From assembly GCA_035946735.1 (NCBI GenBank), contig DASYYZ010000169.1, positions 1 to 64,000 of the forward strand: DNA of 64,000 nt. Reading direction: 5' to 3'. The notes under the pieces were generated by a model. The model was not told the DNA's origin. It saw only the letters and a program-made list of their open reading frames with translations, and did no database searches. Of the stretch, positions 17,382 through 27,585 are shown piece by piece (within the stretch, counting starts at the first letter, position 1; every line of letters begins with the position of its first letter). This stretch comes from Gp13-AA77 sp035946735. Its GTDB lineage: Bacteria > Acidobacteriota > Terriglobia > UBA7540. The translations under genes and the position numbers were made by a program.

Positions 17382-20300
17382 TCATGACGTCTCGCTGGAT
17401 CGTCCGCTGCCGTTGCTGGATGCAGTCGCGGGTGGGGTAGTCTCGTTGGCGCCGTGGCATTTCTTATACTTCTTCCCGCTTCCGCAGGGGCAGGGATCGT
17501 TGCGGCCCACCTTCTCGCGCCGGATCACTTGTTTCGGCTTCTCCACCGCCCCGGCGCCCACCATGCGCATTTCCTGCTGCTCGCGCCGCTTGCGCCGCTG
17601 GTACTCGCGGATGGCGGCTTCCTCTTCGTCCGGGGTCCGCATCAGGAAGAGGAAGCGCAGGGTCTCGTCCTCAATACGGTCCATCAGCTCTTCGAACATG
17701 GTGTAGGACTCGCGCTTGTATTCCACCAGCGGATCGCGCTGGCCGTAGCCGCGCAGCCCGATGCCCTCTTTCAGGTGGTCCATCGCCAGCAGATGATCTT
17801 TCCACTGTTGGTCAACCACCTGCAGCAGGATCATGCGCTCGTGAATGCGCATGCGCTCCGGGGTCCAAACCTGTTCGCGTTCTTCGTAGCGTTTATTGAC
17901 AATCTCCCGCAATTCGTCGCGCAGGACATCGAGGCGCTTCGGGTCCAGCGTCAACGGCTGCTGGCGGAGATCTACTCCAAACCGGCCCCAGAACTCCGCC
18001 TGGAAGCCTTTCACGTTCCACTGGTCGGCTTGCTGATCCTTGGGGCAGAACGTCTGCACCAGCCAGTCGATCACCCGGTCGACGGCCTCCGTCACCCTCT
18101 CTTTCTGGTCCTTCCCGATCAGCAGCTCATCGCGCAGACCGTAGATGGTCTCACGCTGCTTGTTCATCACGTCGTCATACTCGAGCAGGTGTTTGCGGGA
18201 CTCGAAATTCTGCGCTTCCACAGCCTTCTGCGCGGCCTCGATGCGCTTGGAGATCAGGCGGGACTCGATGGGCACGCCCTCTTCCATCCCGAGCTTGCCC
18301 ATGATGTTCTTGATGCGATCGCCGGCGAAGATGCGCATCAGGTCGTCTTCGAGCGAGAGAAAGAAGCGTGACGATCCGGGATCGCCCTGGCGGCCGGCAC
18401 GCCCCCGAAGCTGGTTGTCGATGCGTCGCGATTCATGCCGTTCGGTGCCGAGAATGTGCAGTCCGCCCAGCGCGACCACGCGCTCATGCTCGGTGTCAGT
18501 GGTGGTCTTGAAGCGCGCCACGAACCCGCTCCAACTGTCGCGCCACTTCGAGTACGCGTCCACGAAGGCGTTGTAGACCTCGACCGGCGAGCCCCCGGGA
18601 GGCCGCTCGGGTGGCTCAGGATCGATGCCTTGCTCGCGGTACTTTTCGGGATTCTTGCGGAATTCCTCGCGCGCCATGAACTCGGGATTGCCACCGAGCA
18701 GAATGTCCGTACCGCGGCCGGCCATGTTGGTGGAGACAGTCACTGCGCCCACGCGGCCGGCTTGGGCCACGATCAAGGCTTCCTTTTCGTGCTGCTTGGC
18801 GTTGAGGATATTGTGGTGGAGGTCCCTGCCTTCCAGAACCTCCACGAAGCGCCCTGGAGGGCATTTCACATCCGCCAGATAATCAAAAACAGGCAGCGTC
18901 TTCTCATCGGCGCTCGCCGTGAGCTCGGCCACGGAACGGGCAATCGAGTGTTGACCGTCTGCGGCCGCCTCAGGCTGATGACCGAAGTAATCGGCGTGCC
19001 CCCGCTTCAGCAGAGCCTGCAGGAACGCCTCACTGGTCCCGTTTTCCCCCGTACGCAAGCTGGCAAAAGCCTTCTGCCCCAGCAGTTTCTTGGCAGCCGA
19101 CAGGTTCGTGCCAGCCCCGATCAACCACATCATGGCCGCGGAGTGCTTTTCCGCGAACTGCTGGGCCCAGCGAATCAACCTGGGACCTTCGAGGCCGGAA
19201 GCCTGCAGTAGTTCTTGCAGGCGTGAAGGCAGCAGGCCGGTCTTGCGTAATTGCGCGCTCAGCTTTTCTGACTTCTCGATGGCGATGGTGCCTACCAGGA
19301 CCGGCTGGCCGCGCAGGTGATATTCCTTGATCTCCTCGATGACGGCGTTGTACTTCTCGCGTTCCGTGCGGTAGACCACGTCCGGATGCTCGTGCCGGAT
19401 CAACGTTCGGTTGGTGGGCACCACGATCACTTCCAGCTTGTAGATCTTCTCAAACTCGGCGGCTTCGGTTTCTGCGGTTCCGGTCATGCCGCAGAGCTTC
19501 TTGAACATGCGGAAGTAATTCTGGAAAGTAATGGTTGCAAGCGTTTGATTCTCGCGCTCGATCTTCACCTGCTCCTTGGCTTCCACAGCCTGGTGAAGGC
19601 CGTCGCTCCAGCGGCGGCCGGGCATGAGACGGCCCGTGAACTCATCCACGATGATCACTTCGCCGTCTTTCACCACGTAGTCCTTGTCGCGCTTGTAGAG
19701 CGCGTGCGCGCGCAAGGCCTGGTAGACGTGGTGCGTGTAATCGATGTTGGCGGGATCGTAGAGATTCTCGAGGCCCAGTAGCTTTTCCGCCTTCTCCACG
19801 CCGCTTTCTTTCAGGCTGGCGGTGCGCAATTTTTCGTCGATTTCGTAATCCTCGCCCTCCTGCATGTTCGGGATAATCTTGTCGATACGGTAGTATTTCT
19901 CCGTGGACTCCTCGGAGGCGCCCGAGATGATCAGCGGCGTGCGGGCTTCGTCAATCAGAATGGAATCGACTTCGTCAACGATGGCGTAATGATGCCCGCG
20001 CTGGACGCGGTCCGCCAACTCGAACTTCATGTTATCGCGCAGATAATCGAAGCCGAACTCATTGTTGGTGCCGTAGGTGACGTCGCTTTGATAGGCCAGG
20101 CGGCGCTCGTTGTCGTCCAGATCGTGGACGATCACACCTACCGAAAGCCCGAGCAAGCGATAGATGGGGCTCATCCAGGAGGCGTCGCGCTTCGCCAGGT
20201 AGTCATTCACTGTAACTACGTGAACGCCCTTGCCTTCGAGCGAGTTCAGGTAGACGGGCAGCGTCGCCACCAGCGTCTTGCCCTCGCCCGTTTTCATCTC

Positions 20301-20609
20301 TGCAATTTTGCCTTCGTGCAGCGCCATGCCGCCGATGAACTGGACGTCGAAGTGGCGCATGTTCAGCGTGCGGCGTCCAGCTTCCCGGCACAGGGCAAAC
20401 GCTTCGGGCAGCAGATCCGTGAGGGCGGCGCCTTCGGCCAGCCGCTGCTTGAGCTTTTCCGTGTAGGCGGGGAAATCGGCCTCGGCTAGCTTCTGCATCT
20501 CCGGCTCAAGCGCGTTGATCTCGGGCAAGCGCTCACTCAAGCGCTTGATCTCACGCTCGTTCTGGGTGCCAATCACCTTGCCGAGAGTCTTCTGGAAAAA
20601 GTCAGCCAT
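17382..20609 (-). CDS. secA: Preprotein translocase ATPase SecA with an inserted domain
   Basis: 1075 aa, longer than the usual 830-900. SecA drives protein export through SecYEG. Landmarks: Walker A MKTGEGKTLVA (105-115), VDEVDSILIDEARTPLIISG (211-230), the preprotein-binding region, NMAGRGTDILLGGNP (628-642), GTERHESRRIDNQLRGRAGRQGDPG, and a C-terminal SEC-C zinc motif (CPCGSGKKYKKCH). Between EKLSAQLRKTGL (about 459) and HHNILNAKQHE (about 598) the protein carries about 140 extra residues inside NBD2, where typical SecA has a direct junction. A second, shorter loop follows GGNP. The frame is intact throughout. Confidence 0.97.
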   Translation of the reverse strand: MADFFQKTLGKVIGTQNEREIKRLSERLPEINALEPEMQKLAEADFPAYTEKLKQRLAEGAALTDLLPEAFALCREAGRRTLNMRHFDVQFIGGMALHEGKIAEMKTGEGKTLVATLPVYLNSLEGKGVHVVTVNDYLAKRDASWMSPIYRLLGLSVGVIVHDLDDNERRLAYQSDVTYGTNNEFGFDYLRDNMKFELADRVQRGHHYAIVDEVDSILIDEARTPLIISGASEESTEKYYRIDKIIPNMQEGEDYEIDEKLRTASLKESGVEKAEKLLGLENLYDPANIDYTHHVYQALRAHALYKRDKDYVVKDGEVIIVDEFTGRLMPGRRWSDGLHQAVEAKEQVKIERENQTLATITFQNYFRMFKKLCGMTGTAETEAAEFEKIYKLEVIVVPTNRTLIRHEHPDVVYRTEREKYNAVIEEIKEYHLRGQPVLVGTIAIEKSEKLSAQLRKTGLLPSRLQELLQASGLEGPRLIRWAQQFAEKHSAAMMWLIGAGTNLSAAKKLLGQKAFASLRTGENGTSEAFLQALLKRGHADYFGHQPEAAADGQHSIARSVAELTASADEKTLPVFDYLADVKCPPGRFVEVLEGRDLHHNILNAKQHEKEALIVAQAGRVGAVTVSTNMAGRGTDILLGGNPEFMAREEFRKNPEKYREQGIDPEPPERPPGGSPVEVYNAFVDAYSKWRDSWSGFVARFKTTTDTEHERVVALGGLHILGTERHESRRIDNQLRGRAGRQGDPGSSRFFLSLEDDLMRIFAGDRIKNIMGKLGMEEGVPIESRLISKRIEAAQKAVEAQNFESRKHLLEYDDVMNKQRETIYGLRDELLIGKDQKERVTEAVDRVIDWLVQTFCPKDQQADQWNVKGFQAEFWGRFGVDLRQQPLTLDPKRLDVLRDELREIVNKRYEEREQVWTPERMRIHERMILLQVVDQQWKDHLLAMDHLKEGIGLRGYGQRDPLVEYKRESYTMFEELMDRIEDETLRFLFLMRTPDEEEAAIREYQRRKRREQQEMRMVGAGAVEKPKQVIRREKVGRNDPCPCGSGKKYKKCHGANETTPPATASSNGSGRSSETS

Positions 20610-20706
20610 GTTGAAATGGGACGAGTTGCCGGAGTCCCCTTTTATGATTCTACCTGCGATGGCGAGGGTGCGACAAGAGCCTGTGGTAGTGATTCAGGTT
20701 GGCGCC

Positions 20707-20791
20707 TGTAGCGCGGGTGTCCGCACCCGCGGTTCGTCTCCGTCCCCTTGGCTCGATCTCGGACCGACGCGGGTGGGACACCCGCGCTACA
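20707..20791. repeat. TGTAGCG...CGCTACA palindromic repeat (REP/BIME-like)
   Basis: The left arm (20707-20731, TGTAGCGCGGGTGTC plus GCACCCGCG) and right arm (20768-20791, CGCGGGTGGGACACCCGCGCTACA) are inverted copies around a 36-bp centre. Elements with the same TGTAGCG/CGCTACA ends occur at 36658-36713 and 61223-61273. It sits upstream of secA, before the AvcD islet. Confidence 0.7.
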
Positions 20792-20827
20792 ACCCTGCCA
20801 AACCGAACCACTACCGAGAGGGTGGGA

Positions 20828-20946
20828 CAAAGTGCGCAATGTTGGGAAATGGGCTTTCAAAAAGACACACTAAGGACCTCAAGATGAAGCGACGAGGCTT
20901 TCAAAAAGACACAAATTCGGGCGGTCCATCCTGGGGGTGACACAAG
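20828..20946. repeat. Interspersed repeat, copy 1 (with internal 44-bp duplication)
   Basis: A 119-bp sequence that recurs at 21118-21240. Within it the 17-mer GGCTTTCAAAAAGACAC occurs twice, at 20852 and 20896, 44 bp apart. No credible protein is encoded. It lies between secA and the deaminase gene. It may be part of a mobile non-coding element or an RNA gene; the sequence alone does not decide. Confidence 0.75.
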
Positions 20947-21030
20947 CGTAGCGCTCCGGCCGCCCACGGGGCCAGAGGTATGCGTGAAGTGGCAGAAGCC
21001 GGCGTCGCCTCGGACTAAGAGGCTGAGGGG

Positions 21031-21090
21031 GGAGCAAAGCTTCTGCTATTCAACGCCGTAAGTTCGCACAGCTCTGCCGGACTCCAACCT
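21031..21090. repeat. GAGCAAAGC-type repeat, left flank of the deaminase islet
   Basis: The stretch GAGCAAAGCTTCTGCTATTC... to CAGCTCTGCC resembles the one at 23070-23130 beyond the deaminase gene (GAGCAAAGCTCTGCGATTC... to GGCTCTGCTG), at a rough 70 percent identity by eye. Together they bracket the islet. Confidence 0.5.
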
Positions 21091-21117
21091 AGCCCCAAAT
21101 CGACGACAGTACGAACG

Positions 21118-21240
21118 ACAAAAGTGCGCAATTCTTGGAAATAGGCTTTCAAAAAGACACGCTAAGGACCTCAAAATGAAATGAAAAGGCTTTCAAAAAG
21201 ACACAAATTCAGGCGGTCCATGCTGGGGGCGACACAGGCC
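21118..21240. repeat. Interspersed repeat, copy 2 (directly upstream of avcD)
   Basis: Second copy of the element at 20828-20946, about 290 bp downstream in the same orientation. The 17-mer GGCTTTCAAAAAGACAC recurs at 21144 and 21188, again 44 bp apart. The copy has diverged (for example CTTGGAAATA against TTGGGAAATG), so the duplication is not recent. It ends next to a hairpin and about 100 bp before the avcD start. In other bacteria avcD is preceded by the inhibitory RNA AvcI, so this position is a candidate for an RNA gene. Confidence 0.7.
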
Positions 21241-21268
21241 GCAGAGTTTCTCGGTTGCGAAACTCTGC
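21241..21268. repeat. Perfect 10-bp hairpin upstream of avcD
   Basis: GCAGAGTTTC (21241-21250) pairs exactly with GAAACTCTGC (21259-21268) around an 8-base loop. No T run follows on the plus strand, so it is not a standard intrinsic terminator. The GCAGAG/CTCTGC ends resemble the flanking repeats at 21031 and 23070. Confidence 0.7.
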
Positions 21269-21296
21269 GAACGTCGCTTGGCAAATGCATTTGTGA

Positions 21297-21325
21297 TTGA
21301 TTTTCGTGTTTTATTCGCCTAAAAT
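21297..21325 (+). promoter_or_regulatory. Candidate sigma-70-type promoter for avcD
   Basis: TTGATT (21297-21302) and TAAAAT (21320-21325) are separated by 17 bp. Transcription would start near 21332, just before the Shine-Dalgarno GAGGAG (21333-21338) and ATG at 21344, giving a very short leader. The region is locally AT-rich compared with its surroundings. Prediction only. Confidence 0.4.
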
Positions 21326-21343
21326 GAGGGTCGAGGAGTGAAT

Positions 21344-22864
21344 ATGAAACCGCCGCCGCTTTCCAGCCTCGAGTATGCTGAATCCGAGCTGGTGGTGGGA
21401 CTCGTTTACGCGGCTGGCACCAATGCAAGACTGCTCGAAGACGCGTTGGTGAACCATATCGAAAAATTTGGCTATCAGGCGAACATCATTCGATTGAGTG
21501 AACAGCTCGGACCATTGATAAAAAGTTTGAATCTGAAAGTCAAATTAAAGAACAGCCCTGAATACGAACGCGTGAGCACACGTATGGATGCCGGCAACAA
21601 GGCGCGAGCAAGAGTCGGCAGGGCTGACCTGCTGGCTTTAGCGGCGGTTACTGAAATTTGTAAACAACGCAGAGTCGCAGGGACTTCAGAGGTCATGCCG
21701 AAAACAGCTCACATCCTGTTCTCGCTAAAACGTCCAGAGGAAGTGTTCGCCCTTCGCCGGGTCTACGGGCGAGGGTTCTTTCTCATCGGGGTCTTCGCTT
21801 CCGAGAAAGATAGGCTGAAGTATTTGCAATTTGACAAAGGCATTCCGGAGGACAAGGCAAGAGCGCTCATCGAGCGCGACCAGGAAGAAAAGGAACAACA
21901 GGAACCCTTTGGGCAGAGAACGCGAGACACCTTTCATCTTGCAGACGTCTTTGTGCGCATGAAAGGTGACGAATACAAGATCCAATCGTGGCGCTTTCTG
22001 GATTTAATTTTCGGAAACCCATATGAAACGCCCACGCAAGACGAGAACGCAATGTACCTGGCTTCCGCCGCTTCGCTTCGATCTGCGCAACTTGGCCGTC
22101 AAGTTGGCGCAGCGATTGCCGATAATCAAGGTGATGTCATTGGAGTGGGATGTAATGACGTGCCCTGTGCTGGTGGCGGGCTTTATTGGGCAGGTGAGAG
22201 TGATCAGCGCGACCACAAGAAGGGAGAAGACTCGAACGAGAGGTGTCGTAACGAGATCATCTCAGATATAATGAAGCGCCTTCGACCCAAAGTGCATCCT
22301 CAAAAGAGAATTGCGGAGGGCAAGCGGCTCTTGGTGGACAGTCCTCTGATGGATATTACGGAGTTCGGACGTGCTGTTCACGCGGAAATGGAGGCGGTTC
22401 TCGCGTGTGTCCGATCTGGAGTAAGTCCGCGGGAAGGAAGCCTTTACACGACGACTTTTCCATGTCACAACTGTACGAGACACATCGTGGCCGCCGGCAT
22501 ACGCCGGGTTGTATACATTGAGCCATATCCGAAGAGCCGCGCGTTTGAGTTACACGACGATTCAATCAGAGACGCCCAAGATCGTGATGTCGAGAACGGG
22601 GATAAGAGGGTCGCATTTGAACCGTTCGTCGGCGTTGGACCGCGCCGCTATTTCGATTTATTTTCAATGCGCATGGGCACCGGTTACGAGGTCCGACGGA
22701 AGACCGAAAACGGAAAGACTGTGAGTTGGGAAAAAAGTGCTGCTCGGCTACGCGTGCCAATGCTGCCAAACTCATACCTCCAGCGTGAGAAGCTCGCTGT
22801 TAGCGAATACTCGAGAGCAACGGAGAAATCGGGGGGCCATAGTGAAGCCAGGAGTGAGCCATGA
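21344..22864 (+). CDS. avcD: AvcD-type anti-phage dCTP/dCMP deaminase
   Basis: 506 aa. The N-terminal half is a P-loop-kinase-like domain (ELVVGLVYAAGT at about 15-26, then KFGYQANIIRLSE). The C-terminal half is a cytidine/dCMP deaminase with zinc motif HAEMEA (H346, E348) and PCHNC (C374, C377). The linking block QLGRQVGAAI...GVGCNDVPCAGGGLYW is typical of anti-phage deaminases. Relatives deplete dCTP/dCMP on infection and are held inactive by the RNA AvcI. ATG 21344 follows GAGGAG and is preferred over GTG 21338. The N-terminal loop lacks the canonical Walker lysine. Base composition is lower in GC than its neighbours and repeats surround it, suggesting transfer. The gene overlaps a small ORF by ATGA. 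Confidence 0.88.
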   Translation: MKPPPLSSLEYAESELVVGLVYAAGTNARLLEDALVNHIEKFGYQANIIRLSEQLGPLIKSLNLKVKLKNSPEYERVSTRMDAGNKARARVGRADLLALAAVTEICKQRRVAGTSEVMPKTAHILFSLKRPEEVFALRRVYGRGFFLIGVFASEKDRLKYLQFDKGIPEDKARALIERDQEEKEQQEPFGQRTRDTFHLADVFVRMKGDEYKIQSWRFLDLIFGNPYETPTQDENAMYLASAASLRSAQLGRQVGAAIADNQGDVIGVGCNDVPCAGGGLYWAGESDQRDHKKGEDSNERCRNEIISDIMKRLRPKVHPQKRIAEGKRLLVDSPLMDITEFGRAVHAEMEAVLACVRSGVSPREGSLYTTTFPCHNCTRHIVAAGIRRVVYIEPYPKSRAFELHDDSIRDAQDRDVENGDKRVAFEPFVGVGPRRYFDLFSMRMGTGYEVRRKTENGKTVSWEKSAARLRVPMLPNSYLQREKLAVSEYSRATEKSGGHSEARSEP

Positions 22865-23034
22865 ACAAATCCGAGGTTACTAAGGTCAACAAGGAATACT
22901 GGAGCTTCGTAAGAGAGACTGCCAAGGAAGTCGAAAGCTGGCCGCATTGGATGAAGGGCGATGCGGGTTCTGGAGAAAAAAAGACTTCGGCTCAAGCCCA
23001 CGACTGCGCGGACGAAGCCGGAAAACACCGGTGA
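22861..23034 (+). CDS. Small protein translationally coupled to avcD
   Basis: 57 aa. Its ATG overlaps the avcD stop as ATGA (22861-22864). The first 33 residues, MNKSEVTKVNKEYWSFVRE followed by TAKEVESWPHWMKG, look like a folded helical domain with a WPxW motif. The last 24 are polar and low-complexity. I recall similar short proteins containing a WPEWK-like motif beside other bacterial genes, but no family is named with certainty. Coupling suggests it is made with the deaminase and may modulate it. It is too short for a standard ORF cut-off and would be missed. Confidence 0.65.
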   Translation: MNKSEVTKVNKEYWSFVRETAKEVESWPHWMKGDAGSGEKKTSAQAHDCADEAGKHR

Positions 23035-23069
23035 AAGCAAGCCGTGTAGCGCAGAATCTCGCTGATGGC

Positions 23070-23130
23070 GCAGAGCAAAGCTCTGCGATTCAGTTCTGTA
23101 GGCTCGCGCGGCTCTGCTGTGGGCCAGGCT
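23070..23130. repeat. GCAGAGC-AAA-GCTCTGC hairpin repeat, right flank of the deaminase islet
   Basis: GCAGAGC and GCTCTGC form a 7-bp stem with an AAA loop. The following sequence to GGCTCTGCTG resembles the repeat at 21031-21090. It follows the small coupled ORF and precedes the IS630-type gene. Confidence 0.55.
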
Positions 23131-23145
23131 GACCTCTCAGTGGCC

Positions 23146-23649
23146 TTAGTATTGATGGGGGTCAGGCAGCTTGGCGGCGGCCCATGCTCGGGGCGTGGAG
23201 ATGGCGCCCATCATCACGCGCCGCCAGCCGTGGCGTCTCAGGATGCGGTAGACCACAGAACTCGTCACCGCGCGGCCCATCATTCGTTCGTACTGTTCCT
23301 GAACGAACCGGGCATCGAGGATGGCGTTGGCGGGCTGGGTTTCCTTCAGCAAGCGTTCCAGAAACTCGCGCTCGGCTGCGACGGTGAGATTCTGCCGGCG
23401 GCGGCCGCCCTTGGCCGGCTTTTTGAACATTTCCACGCCCTCGCGCGGGAAGCGCGCCTGCACCCGTCGCACGGTGCCTGGCGCCATATCTAATGCCAGG
23501 GCAATCTGTTCCGACCTCAGGTGCAGGGCGGCGCGCAGCCAGAGGCACAGCAGATGCCGGAATTGCTCCTTTGTGCGCACGATCCTGAAGGCGGCTCGCA
23601 GTTGTTCCGTCGAACCCTCAGCCAAGCATCGAAGCTTTCGTCCTCGCAT
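23146..23649 (-). CDS. IS630-type winged helix-turn-helix protein lacking a DDE domain (transposase fragment or domesticated HTH)
   Basis: 167 aa. An N-terminal HTH (LRSEQIALALDMAPGTVRRVQARF) is followed by a winged-helix segment (VTSSVVYRILRRHGWRRV), the two DNA-binding modules of IS630/Tc1-type transposases. The catalytic DDE domain that should follow is missing. After HGWRRV the sequence diverges and stops (LPDPHQY), and no DDE coding is found at 23035-23145. It could be a transposase orfA remnant or a stand-alone regulator. It borders the AvcD islet. Confidence 0.7.
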   Translation of the reverse strand: MRGRKLRCLAEGSTEQLRAAFRIVRTKEQFRHLLCLWLRAALHLRSEQIALALDMAPGTVRRVQARFPREGVEMFKKPAKGGRRRQNLTVAAEREFLERLLKETQPANAILDARFVQEQYERMMGRAVTSSVVYRILRRHGWRRVMMGAISTPRAWAAAKLPDPHQY

Positions 23650-23971
23650 AGTTCCTCTTCCGGGGTCTCAAGATAGGTCAAACCTGCTCTTCTGATATGC
23701 ACTCGTAGTATATCAGTTAGTACACCCAGGGGTCAATTTCGCCAACTGGCGGGGGCTCGCAAGGCGCAGTTTGTGGAAAAAACGATTCGTCGGGTCTCGT
23801 CAGGGGCCGGGCTCGAGAGTGGGTGTGAAAACCCCAGCACCGAGCGTGAGTCGTTGCCGCCGCCCTTCAAGGCGGCATTCTAAATCAATAACACGCCTGT
23901 CTGAAGGCGCCGAATCGAGTTTTGCGGCGACGGCGAGCGTGGGCTTGAACGATGGATTACTTCCGAAAGAC
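23650..23971. other. Intergenic region with an imperfect operator-like palindrome
   Basis: No credible gene. TGATAT (23693-23698) and ATATCA (23710-23715) form an inverted repeat in the leader of the minus-strand IS630-type gene. A possible minus-strand promoter (TTGACC, reverse complement of 23731-23736, and TATACT, of 23706-23711) has 19-bp spacing. The remainder, towards ftsH, holds no recognised signal. Confidence 0.35.
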
Positions 23972-25882
<1,911 letters not shown>

Positions 25883-26052
25883 GCCTTACCTCCTGCCGCC
25901 CCAAACCACGCGAGGCCTGCCACACAAACACTTAGATGCTTTGATTGTCTTTCCGGTCGGGGCGTTCCGCGCAAGAAGACGGTGCGGAGCTGCGTTCTCT
26001 TAGAAGGGCAACTGAAGACTTCGATTTGGTCCGCCAAGGCGTGCTTCACTGC

Positions 26053-27585
26053 TTATTTTCCGCTGCTCCAGCCGGACATGCTGCTCTCTTCGATCACAAT
26101 GAGCTGGCGTCCCTCCGGCCCCGAATCGCCACCGTCCGGGGGCATGTCGAAACCCCTCGTCCAGATGATCTTGCCTTTACACTCCAACACCGGCCAGTAG
26201 GCGCGCTGCTCCCGCGGGACGCGCCGCCGCTGAAACATCTCCTTCAACTTTGACGGACTGGAATGGCCTGAACGATAAACACAATCGCCGGGGCGAAAGT
26301 TGCGCAGGATCAAAGGCTCTTCGAGCTCGCCAGCTTTCAACCAGACAGTATAACTCTCTTGGGTTAACTTCGCACCCATGTTATCGGCAATTCGGAAACG
26401 CAGCCGAAGATCGAGCTCAGGGACGGATACCTCGGCAGGCGGGCGGATTTCGTACGCGAAGCCACGGCCAGGCCCGGACCGCGCCCCGGCCTCGACGGCG
26501 CGGCAAATCACCAGCCATTCGAAGTCCTTCCGCGCCTCCAAAGTGCTTGCGATCAGCAACCGTTTCCCGCTTTGACCATTCTGTGCCAGCCGCCGGACGG
26601 ATTCGATGTCCGCATAGGTTGGAGTACGATGGCCGCGATCCCTCAGCGCGGTTTCGCCCGAGGCGGTCTGCTGCGTTGATGCCCTCGTCACCGGCCCCAT
26701 TTCAGCAAACATCTGGCGCAACAACCGGCGCGCGATGGCCGGGGGAAACTCATTCAGTCGCCCGACCGGAATCTTCAGCGCACGGGCCTCCCGCACGATC
26801 CACGGGCGCGATCGCTCGCGAGCCTGCGCCTCCAGAAACGCCTCGTCGTCACGAGCGCGGTCCGCAAAGCCGGAGAGGTTGGGAACCATCTGCGGATTGA
26901 ACTCCTTTTCAAGCAGAGGCATCACCTCGCTGCGAAGGCGATTGCGCTTGAAACGCGTGTCGCGGTTGCTCGAATCGTTGCGGAAAGGGAGGCCGCGTCG
27001 CGCGACCTCGGACTCCACCTCGGCGCGCGTCAAGCTCAGGAAAGGCCGGACCACTCCACCTTCGAGGGTTGGGTGGATACCACCGAGACCGCGTGTTCCT
27101 GCACCCCGCAGCAGGCGCAGAAGCACGGTTTCGGCTTGATCATTCGCCGTGTGCGCGGTGGCCACCTTGTCGCACTTGCCCTGCCGCACCAGCGAAAAGA
27201 AAAAGCGGTAGCGTAGCTCGCGCGCCGTGGCTTCCAGGTTCTTCTTCCGCTCTCGCGCCGCACGAGCCACGTCGGCCCGGGCTCCAAGGAAGTCGAGACC
27301 AAGCTCGCGGGCGCGTTCGCGGACGAAACGCTCGTCCGCTTCGGACTCCGCGCCCCTGAGGCAATGATTAAAGTGGACTACCGCCAGCCTGAACCCGAGC
27401 TCCCTTCCCAAGGCCTCCATGTAGTCCAGGAGCAGCACCGAATCCGCGCCCCCCGAGACAGCCACCCCCACCCGTTCTCCCGCCTGGAAGAATCCGGCCT
27501 GGCGCATGGCGGCACGCCAACGTGCGGGCACGCCGTGGCTCAGCCGGGCCTCTCGGGCGCTTTGGATTTTCACTTCGGATATCAT
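26053..27585 (-). CDS. tilS: tRNA(Ile)-lysidine synthetase
   Basis: 510 aa from ATG at 27585; a longer frame reaches a TTG at 27630. The PP-loop motif VAVSGGADSVLLLDYM, then VVHFNHCLRGAESEADERFV, VATAHTANDQAETVLLRLLRGAGTRGLGGI, and RRGLPFRNDSSNRDTRFKRNRLR identify TilS. The C-terminal region (LILRNFRPGDCVYRSG, KLKEMFQRRRVPREQRAYWPVLE) is the TilS substrate-binding domain. The enzyme converts C34 of tRNA-Ile(CAU) to lysidine using ATP and is essential for AUA decoding. An insertion of about 40 residues after MFAEMGPVTR is low in conservation. It precedes ftsH. Confidence 0.95.
   Translation of the reverse strand: MISEVKIQSAREARLSHGVPARWRAAMRQAGFFQAGERVGVAVSGGADSVLLLDYMEALGRELGFRLAVVHFNHCLRGAESEADERFVRERARELGLDFLGARADVARAARERKKNLEATARELRYRFFFSLVRQGKCDKVATAHTANDQAETVLLRLLRGAGTRGLGGIHPTLEGGVVRPFLSLTRAEVESEVARRGLPFRNDSSNRDTRFKRNRLRSEVMPLLEKEFNPQMVPNLSGFADRARDDEAFLEAQARERSRPWIVREARALKIPVGRLNEFPPAIARRLLRQMFAEMGPVTRASTQQTASGETALRDRGHRTPTYADIESVRRLAQNGQSGKRLLIASTLEARKDFEWLVICRAVEAGARSGPGRGFAYEIRPPAEVSVPELDLRLRFRIADNMGAKLTQESYTVWLKAGELEEPLILRNFRPGDCVYRSGHSSPSKLKEMFQRRRVPREQRAYWPVLECKGKIIWTRGFDMPPDGGDSGPEGRQLIVIEESSMSGWSSGK

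Noticed and set aside
20828..21240. CRISPR array
   Set aside because: Only two pairs of the 17-mer at 44-bp spacing, the intervening sequences are themselves similar, and no cas genes are present.
21241..21268. Hairpin upstream of avcD as a terminator of an upstream RNA
   Set aside because: Perfect stem but no following T run; kept only as a structural repeat.
23146..23649. Complete IS630 insertion sequence
   Set aside because: No DDE domain and no terminal inverted repeats were found around the HTH gene.
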